Assembly (NCBI GenBank): GCA_902702965.1
Contig: CACRXP010000175.1
Coordinates: forward strand, 336,627-400,626
Source: Spirometra erinaceieuropaei
Taxonomy: Eukaryota > Platyhelminthes > Cestoda > Diphyllobothriidea > Diphyllobothriidae
Direction of reading: 5' to 3'
Length of the DNA stretch: 64,000 nt
Part shown: positions 57,747-64,000 of the stretch, in pieces
How the letters are laid out: the number at the start of each line of letters is the position of its first letter
Position numbering within the stretch: position 1 is the first letter of the stretch
Notes under the pieces: model-generated
Seen by the model: the letters and a program-made list of their open reading frames with translations, nothing else
Database searches by the model: none
What the model was told of the DNA's origin: nothing
Position numbers and translations under genes: made by a program

Positions 57747-58075
57747 GAAACCGAGAGCAGGATTGCTCTGTTAGCTGCGTAGCGCTTCAACGTATTTTCG
57801 TCATTTTGACTTTCTCTCATGCAACCGTTAAACCCCTCCCCCACTCCAAAGCAAGCAATAAGCGGAACTCTTCTTTCATATCGTCCCTGCTCTACCCTCG
57901 CAGGACATTTGGGATTTAGTTGTCACAACAGCCAAAACGTGCATTTGGCTACAATCGATGTAGCACTGCGCATTGGGGCCTGTCATTCTGAGTCGTGGGT
58001 TAACAGTATGGCGCGAGGTCAGGTCACTGGACGGCTGGCCAATGGTTAGCCAGCATTCTCTCGCTCCAACTCCTC
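57747..58075. mobile_element. Insertion in the right arm only (repeat R4)
   Basis: About 330 bp present here but absent from the left arm, where the GGA run at 28042-28065 passes directly into GCGTGAGTGCGTGAGC. One end (TGTAATGGAAACCGAGAGCA) matches 54355-54375, so it is a dispersed element. No frame or tRNA-like head was recognised; the class is unknown. Confidence 0.65.
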
Positions 58076-58525
58076 CTACTCCTCCCCCTCCTCATCCACC
58101 TCCTCATCTTCCTACTTAAGACGCTACCGGCCTGATACTGGAAAACACCGATTACCCTGGCAGTGGCCAGGGACATCGACTGGCCCCGGGGGGAGTTCCC
58201 GAAGACAGCCGCGATGAAGTTCTTTTGAAGCTTCGGGGCACGTGAATTGTGCCCTCACCCCTCCCTATCTCCGCTCCCAAACCCCAAAAAACCTTTAATC
58301 GTCATTCGATTGCGTCCTGTTGTGTTCTGCGACACCCACTTGGCGCCAAACTGGAGTCCCGATCAGCACGATATACCCCAAGCCCTCAAGTCATGTTTGG
58401 CGACAGTGTACAATCTTGCCCGCTTTGCGGCACGTGTTCAGGCAACCTCGTCTAAACCTAATTGTCGGCTCTAACAACATGAATGACTTGGCACGCCAGA
58501 TGTGCAAACATGGCGAGACCACAAC

Positions 58526-58531
58526 TTTATT
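58526..58531 (-). promoter_or_regulatory. Polyadenylation signal of gene G
   Basis: AATAAA on the minus strand about 80 nt after the stop codon, matching 27597-27602 in the other arm. Confidence 0.7.
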
Positions 58532-58612
58532 TCTCTACCCGGGTCAGACAACTTTCAGGTTTATAACCAGATTATTTATAGCAAAGGGTTGGGTAAATGA
58601 AACAGAGAGACA

Positions 58613-59519
58613 TCATAGAAAGCATCTGGGCGTATCGTGCTGCAAATAGGCCCAGTAAGCTAGTTTTTGTGCGTTTGCAGTGACTGCTCTTTGCCATGTC
58701 GACGCTCGATTTGCTTTGGTCGATTTCTTCGCAGTTCTGTGATGGAGGTTGGGGAAATTGAGCTTTGACATATGCAAGGAGACGGGTATTTGAGGCAGAA
58801 AAATAATGTTTGCTTCTGAATGCGCACTGACGTTGGCCAGTCTCAGACGCACTGTCTCCATAGTTGCTAAATCCCGCAAAAGGAACTCTACATTGCGCTT
58901 GCTTACCTTTCTGGCAAAATGCAGAGTAAGGGCGGGAAAAGTGATTATGCAAGAAAACTGGAGGAATTCACCTTCATGAAATGCTTTCTTGAAGACGCAG
59001 TCGTCGCTGAACCCCGGAATGTCGAAGGTCATTGCGAAGACTGTTTTGCTGAACCCACCATAGGGAACAGTAATCATGATTTCCGAAAGACGCTCCACGC
59101 TAAGTTGCACAAAGTCTATCAAATAAATCCCATGATTGCGTCGAGGGCACTTTTCTTTGTTTGTGGGTCAGAAAATGCAAAAAGGCATTGTGCACTGGTT
59201 TACCGTACTAAAAACACAGGTATTGCTATGAAGGACGTCTACGGATGGATAGCGCTTTGCAAGCAGCAACGAGACATATGGACATTACTTACTACAGCCT
59301 ATAAACAAAAAGTGCATAGTTTCGATTTGTGCAATATAAACTATGTCCTGTTTAGAGCAGAACTATGTCCCAATATGAGGCATATAAGCCATCGTTTTGA
59401 AGAATAGCATTTGACTCTCTGTCTTAGGAAATACAGCTAGACATACCGATGTGCGTGAAGCAGTTCTGACAGAGAAGAGTGGAATGGAGTATCAGGAGCG
59501 GCGTTAGGCCCAAGCGCAT
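58613..59519 (-). CDS. Family gene G: predicted secreted protein, 204 aa, two exons
   Basis: Exon 1, 59519-59447, codes a signal peptide (MRLGLTPLLILHSTLLCQNC start) with a GTATGT donor; exon 2, 59154-58613, follows a CAAAG acceptor; the intron is 292 nt and phase 1. It is the inverted twin of gene C: 12 replacement and 4 silent changes over the 170 codons from the YLTD/YLID block to the stop (hand count). EKCP, SDDCVFKK, QFSC, NVSAHSEANIIF, YWAYL and terminal CFL are all kept. The intron-2 donor-like GTAAGC is again read through as coding. The open frame, promoter and polyadenylation signal are all intact, so it is probably expressed. Function unknown. Confidence 0.8.
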
Positions 59520-59573
59520 GGTGATTGCTCTGACACAGGAACAAATGTCTACTGTTGACTTGAAAATTCTGAA

Positions 59574-59606
59574 TTTGAATAGAGTTGGTTGTCAGTGTCT
59601 GATTGG
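59574..59606 (-). promoter_or_regulatory. Core promoter of gene G
   Basis: CCAAT at 59606-59602 and TATTCAAA at 59581-59574 on the minus strand, 25 nt apart; ATG at 59519, 62 nt on. Confidence 0.65.
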
Positions 59607-60944
59607 TCCTTCGGCGTCAAAAAATTTGGTGCAGTTTTCATTCGTGCTTTCTCTTGTCACAGCGAACTGACGTGCCGGTCCCAAACCGTCGTGAATGAAC
59701 TTATGGCCCAGTATATGCACCAGGTGCTTTTGGGCTTGTACGTCTTTTCTTACTCGCGTACTGCCAGGTGGTTCACTTGCAACGTCTGTCTATTGCGTAG
59801 AGATGTGGACTTTCTGCGTGTCTATGGCTGAGGCCGCCTCGACAGGGACATTCAGCACGGGCTAGACTCCATGACTGGTTGAAACTCAGCGAGGCATTCA
59901 GTCACTTGTAGTGTCGGGTATCCGATTATTCTGTACGCTGCAGCCTACCAGGAAAACCGGCGATTTTTTTGAACATCTTGCGCTTCATATTTACGGACGT
60001 CAGGGCCTCCATGGGGCACATTGACTACATCTCAAAGGGAACTGACGAATGACCTGCAAGGCCACTTCAGGTCACCAGGTCACGCTGCGCCCAATTTACT
60101 ACAACGAAAAGCAGCCACCCGTCCCGGGGGGAGGGAGTGGGAGGTATGTGCGCACACAAAAAGCTACCTAGCCTGTCAACAGACGTCAACATCATCGGTG
60201 AGGTTCAAGGGCAGATGGCGTTGCCTGCTGACTTTCAGACCGACCCCAGTTCCTCCAAAGACATCTCTCATCTACTCTTTATCTCTTCGCGATATGCGGC
60301 AGTACCCAGTGACGTGTACTATTCAATTAGTTTCTGACGACTTAATGCGTTTAAAGGTATTTCATTCATCTGGGGAACTCTAATTCATGAGGTCCTTTCT
60401 TTTTTCGGCTTTGCAACCTTAAACTTGACGGGTTTACCCAGGAGACAATTTGCGTCCTTCCAGGCGTGCAAGTTTGTTTGTGTTATCTGCGAAAACAATG
60501 CTTGTGTGATGGAGAGTTTACTTAATTCAATAAAGAGTAGCATTTGACCTCTAAGGCGACTTTTGATCCGGAAAAAAATCTCAGTTACGCCGTAGCCAAC
60601 GCCACCAAGGTAACTCAGTCAGAAATTCACAGGACGACAGTGATGGATCTGAAATATCGCGTATTATGTCATCAGGCATTAACATCATCGTTAAAGCTTT
60701 CCGTAAATATTTCTTTCAGTACTGGACGCTTCAAGCAATGAAGAAATCTGTTGTGGCTGTCGTTGCAATAACGTTATTTGAACTTGCTACTAATTCGAGA
60801 CATGCTTAAAAGTCAAAAAATTCCCGAAATTACTTAATTTCTGGAATAAATGCATTCACCAGTGTTACGCGACGGACCCATGTTTGAGAAGGTGGCTGAA
60901 TACCGAAGAAAGTCGGAAAGTTCACCTCTTATGTACGTGATCGT
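59607..60944. other. Intergenic part of the right arm
   Basis: No gene. Mirrors 25190-26520. Several open frames appear here and in the left arm only because the arms are similar; they are not kept in the more diverged copy at 850-1640. Confidence 0.6.
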
Positions 60945-61112
60945 NNNNNNNNNNNNNNNNNNNNNNNNNNNNNNNNNNNNNNNNNNNNNNNNNNNNNNNN
61001 NNNNNNNNNNNNNNNNNNNNNNNNNNNNNNNNNNNNNNNNNNNNNNNNNNNNNNNNNNNNNNNNNNNNNNNNNNNNNNNNNNNNNNNNNNNNNNNNNNNN
61101 NNNNNNNNNNNN
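60945..61112. other. Assembly gap, 168 N
   Basis: Run of undetermined bases next to a GGT/GAT microsatellite. The left arm (25101-25185, about 85 bp) shows what lies at this position there. Confidence 0.98.
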
Positions 61113-61127
61113 GGTGAAGGTGGTAAT

Positions 61128-61144
61128 GGTGGTGGTGGTGGTGG

Positions 61145-61205
<61 letters not shown>
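61128..61205 (+). repeat. GGT then GAT microsatellite
   Basis: A GGT run of about 18 bp followed by about 60 bp of GAT repeats; the left-arm counterpart has only about 24 bp of the CAT strand (25077-25100). Confidence 0.95.
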
Positions 61206-62160
61206 AACGACGACGAATTATTTTCCGTAGGCGACAGGCTCATAAGACTGCCCTCTCGCCCTCTAAGGCATACTGCAGTTCAAGTCTGTATTGGCGTTGA
61301 CAGTCATGGAAGATAGGCCGGCGTTGAACTGAGAACACAGTCTCGAATCAGAATATACACGATTTAACAGTGAGCTTTAAACTTGATTTGTCCTATTCTC
61401 CACGCACAGCACACTACAAAAGCAATACCGCCTGAGTAGTTTTTTGTTTTTCAGTTGATTTTGGGGGACTGTTTAGGTTCATTTCCATGCTGGTCTGTTT
61501 GCGCAGGTCATGTCAGCAATGTGTTCAAGTGTTCGAAAATCTCACATTCTAATCTGTTTTACAGAATCGTGTAGGCGATTTGACACCCAGACCAAGGCGT
61601 TCGTATCTTCCCCGTGCTAATTCCTCGAAGCTGACATTCGTTGAGGCTTCGGATGAGCGAATAGCGCTGAATGCTTTGTGTAAGTGTAATATTTATAAAC
61701 TCATTGCATGGAACGCCAACACATCGCCTCCCTCAAGATCCGTCAGTTGTCCACTGCTCTGAACGTAAATAGTAGTTGCAAAGGGACTGAACTTAATCAG
61801 TGTCAGGAAAAAGTCGATTTGTCACTTTTATACACCGGATTATCCTCACTGTATTGTTAGGTGATGACAACAACTTCAAACTGAATGCAACTAGATAATT
61901 ACTTTGTGCGCTGGAGACGAGGAATGACCAATTACGAGGGACATTCGACCTTCTCTTCGAGCAAAGACCAGGATAGGGGTAACAGCAGGATTAGAAAAAT
62001 TATTGAACATTTATCTTTAAAGGCGGCAAAGAGAGGGTAGGAATGATTGCAAATTACTGAAGATTACTTATCCCTACAGAGGTCGAAACGCAAACTTGGG
62101 AACTGAAATATTAAATTGAAGAAGTTAAACCAAGACAGGCAATAGGGAATCGATCTTTGC
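61206..62160. other. Intergenic part of the right arm
   Basis: No gene. Mirrors about 24135-25076 and, more distantly, 2070-2480. Confidence 0.6.
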
Positions 62161-62220
62161 CGAGTCCCAGGAAGTAGTCTTGAAGAAGGAGACACGATCG
62201 CCGGGACAAGATCGATCTTT
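62161..62220 (+). repeat. Dispersed repeat R3, partial
   Basis: CGAGTCCCAGGAAGTAGTC, TGAAGAAGGAGACACGATCG, CCGGGACAAG; matches 34210-34260 and the left-arm copy at 24080-24135. Confidence 0.6.
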
Positions 62221-62249
62221 CCTGTCCGCATTTCCCGAGTAGATATGCA

Positions 62250-62630
62250 ATTTGACTTAGGCTGTGTTCCGCCTAGCTGCGGGCATCGCCGATCGCCTTG
62301 GTCATCAACGCGTCGTTGTGACCCCTCCTCCGAGAGAGAATGTAGTTCAGCAGGTGTAAGCACAGCAATCTCTGGCTGCATCCAGGTTGCCTCCTCTCCC
62401 GTCCGAAGGTGGTGAGTTTTCGTGAGAAAACGGTGTTCTGCGTCGGTGCACAGAAGGAAGAGGTTGTTTTCATAATAACCGCTGCGAACATACGGAGTCC
62501 AGCACTCTCTCCCAGGTCATGTGGTCTGTCCCGATACGGTCACCGAAGTCACCGAGGACAGCCAGTTTGTCCGCCATCGGCATATTCGCCAGGAAGGAAG
62601 GCGTGCAGATCCTCGTAGAACTAGTTTTTC
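62250..62630 (-). mobile_element. RTE-type LINE endonuclease fragment (right arm)
   Basis: Counterpart of 23680-24050. Minus strand shows LCTDAEHRFLTK-like, LNYILSRRRGHNDALMTKAI and related blocks across frames. Not functional. Confidence 0.7.
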
Positions 62631-62639
62631 ACATCTTCT

Positions 62640-64000
62640 TAATTGCTCATTGTTGAGGTAGCGAAGACAAGTGATTGGCTTAGTTCCATGCCTAGCCATT
62701 CGCTGTTCGGCCTTACGTTCCCATGGCTTCATTATCGCGATTAGGGACTCCCCTCTTATAAAGAGCACGGAAGCGATGTGGGGTCACGGTCTAAGGCAAG
62801 AAGGAAGACGTGGCCGCGCGCGAAACAGCGGGCTGAGTGAGCAGAGGGATACACGCTTAAAATTGAGCAGGCAATCAGTATGTATTTGCAACGTCGAGCA
62901 CGTGTGAGGCTTTTGCTCACGTGTGCGGCCCAATCAATGGCCGGTTGGGAGTTTGAGATTTATCCGCATGAGGCGGCCTGTTTTCGATCGGCAGGCCTTA
63001 AGGTCGATTGCCCCAGAGCGCTCAGGGCGTCAAATAAATGAGTCGTCTTTTGACCAATTGGAGGTCATGTGTTCGCTGGCTATGAAAAATGAAGTATTTG
63101 TGCCATAGCACGCCTGCCTTCTATTCCCTCTGGCCGTCCGGCTGCAACGGATATTTTTTGTTTTGTTTCGGCCGCAAGTTCTACTTCTACGTCCAGAGGG
63201 CAGTATAAAAATGGCGCAACTGCGTGACATTTGTCTATGGCACCTATTGTTGGCGCTTTTCTCTTTGAAGGGGTAGGCACTGCTACCCCTAAATAGGAGT
63301 GATTAGACGGCTGCCAAACTGCTCTAGGGGTCACGGCTTGGTAAAGTGGGAGAACGATTCGAATTAGTCTGGGCAGCCTTCGGGATTGCGTGTCACCCTC
63401 TCCGCAGGTTTTTAAGAGTGGAAGGTAGGAGGAGGGGAGAGACTGGGGTTGTTTGATGGCAAACGCAACCCCGAATATCCATTAATGGTTTAGCCTGGCA
63501 GTGGAGACAGCTATTAGTGTGTGCCTGTTATGCAGGGTCCAGTTGCGTGGTGCCACAAATGAGAGTTAGATGACAGTTAATGGTTGGAAGAAGCAACTAC
63601 CACCTGGATGGGGCACTTGATACAATGTATCCCCTACACCCCAGGGATAACCTATGACAGCCCGACCGCCATACCCGACTGTGTTGTCGGACATTTACTC
63701 TTCTTTAATAGCCTGCCGTTACTTCAGCTAGCAGCTTGGTGTCCGCAATGGTGGGACCCTTGTTCTCTGTTTGCGTCTCATCTTGCCGTTTCCGCAGATT
63801 TCCTTGTCTTAAGCTGGTTTCCTGTCAGTCACAGATTTGGCCGTGTTGTAACTTTCGCTCAAACACCCACGATGGGTGCCACCATGCACCTACTCATATA
63901 TCATCAGTAGGCATTTTAACGGAATGTAGATTAGGAGGGGGTACTTCGTCCCATGCCTAACCACGTGTGATTGCTAACGGAGAATGAAGATAAAATATAA
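62640..64000. other. Outer part of the right arm
   Basis: No gene. Mirrors 22258-23680. Positions 63718-63860 also resemble 3108-3240. Similarity continues to the last base, so the duplication boundary is outside the window. Confidence 0.6.

Larger units (their letters stand above)
56656..64000 (-). repeat. Large inverted duplication, right arm (cut by window end)
   Basis: Reverse complement of 22258-29108 over its whole visible length. It is about 0.5 kb longer than the left arm because of an insertion at 57747-58075 and the gap and microsatellite near 61 kb. The arms are separated by about 27.5 kb. Confidence 0.92.

Overview
This window is eukaryotic: spliced genes, AATAAA polyadenylation signals, two nuclear tRNA-Gly genes and dense old transposons. 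The mix of transposons (RTE-type LINE debris, a Ty3/Gypsy element with CCHC-like Gag knuckles, a Merlin/IS1016-type DDE transposase) fits a parasitic flatworm, most likely a cestode. The species is an inference.

The main content is a clustered, lineage-expanded family of small predicted secreted proteins of about 200 residues that I do not recognise. Each intact copy has a 73-nt first exon coding for a signal peptide ending in a Leu-Cys-Gln-x-Cys-like motif, a phase-1 intron, and one or two exons for a cysteine-containing mature protein. Four copies look intact: + strand at 26.6-27.5, 39.9-40.7 and 45.2-45.9 kb, and - strand at 58.6-59.5 kb. At least four more are broken (4.6-5.7, 20.8-21.1, 29.1-29.6, 55.7-56.7 kb), and two are lone first exons (8.0 and 50.7 kb). 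Most copies share a core promoter with fixed geometry: CCAAT, 25 nt to a TATA-like box, then 62-63 nt to the ATG.

Layout. 0-5.8 kb: an inverted, diverged copy of the family's repeat unit, ending in a pseudogene. 6-9 kb: a solo LTR, a lone exon 1 and a tRNA-Gly. 9.6-13.8 kb: a decayed Gypsy element. 14.9-19 kb: RTE LINE debris, a long-terminal-inverted-repeat element and a Merlin transposase with one frameshift. 20.8-31.9 kb: repeat units with one intact gene and two pseudogenes. 31.9-39.7 kb: gene-free, with fragments of palindromic elements. 39.8-46 kb: two diverged intact members. 46.4-54.5 kb: non-LTR debris, a lone exon 1, a palindromic element and the second tRNA-Gly. 54.5-64 kb: an inverted copy of the 22.3-29.1 kb segment with one intact gene and one pseudogene.

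The architecture is a more than 6.8-kb inverted duplication (22.26-29.11 kb against 56.66-64.00 kb, cut off by the window end), a third more decayed copy at 0.85-5.8 kb, and a 1.35-kb direct duplication (20.8-22.1 kb against 29.4-30.7 kb). The family is evolving by birth and death: new copies arise by segmental duplication, and decay goes through start loss, frameshifts, exon scrambling, and changes in whether intron 2 is spliced. Every call is from reading the sequence; no database comparison was possible.
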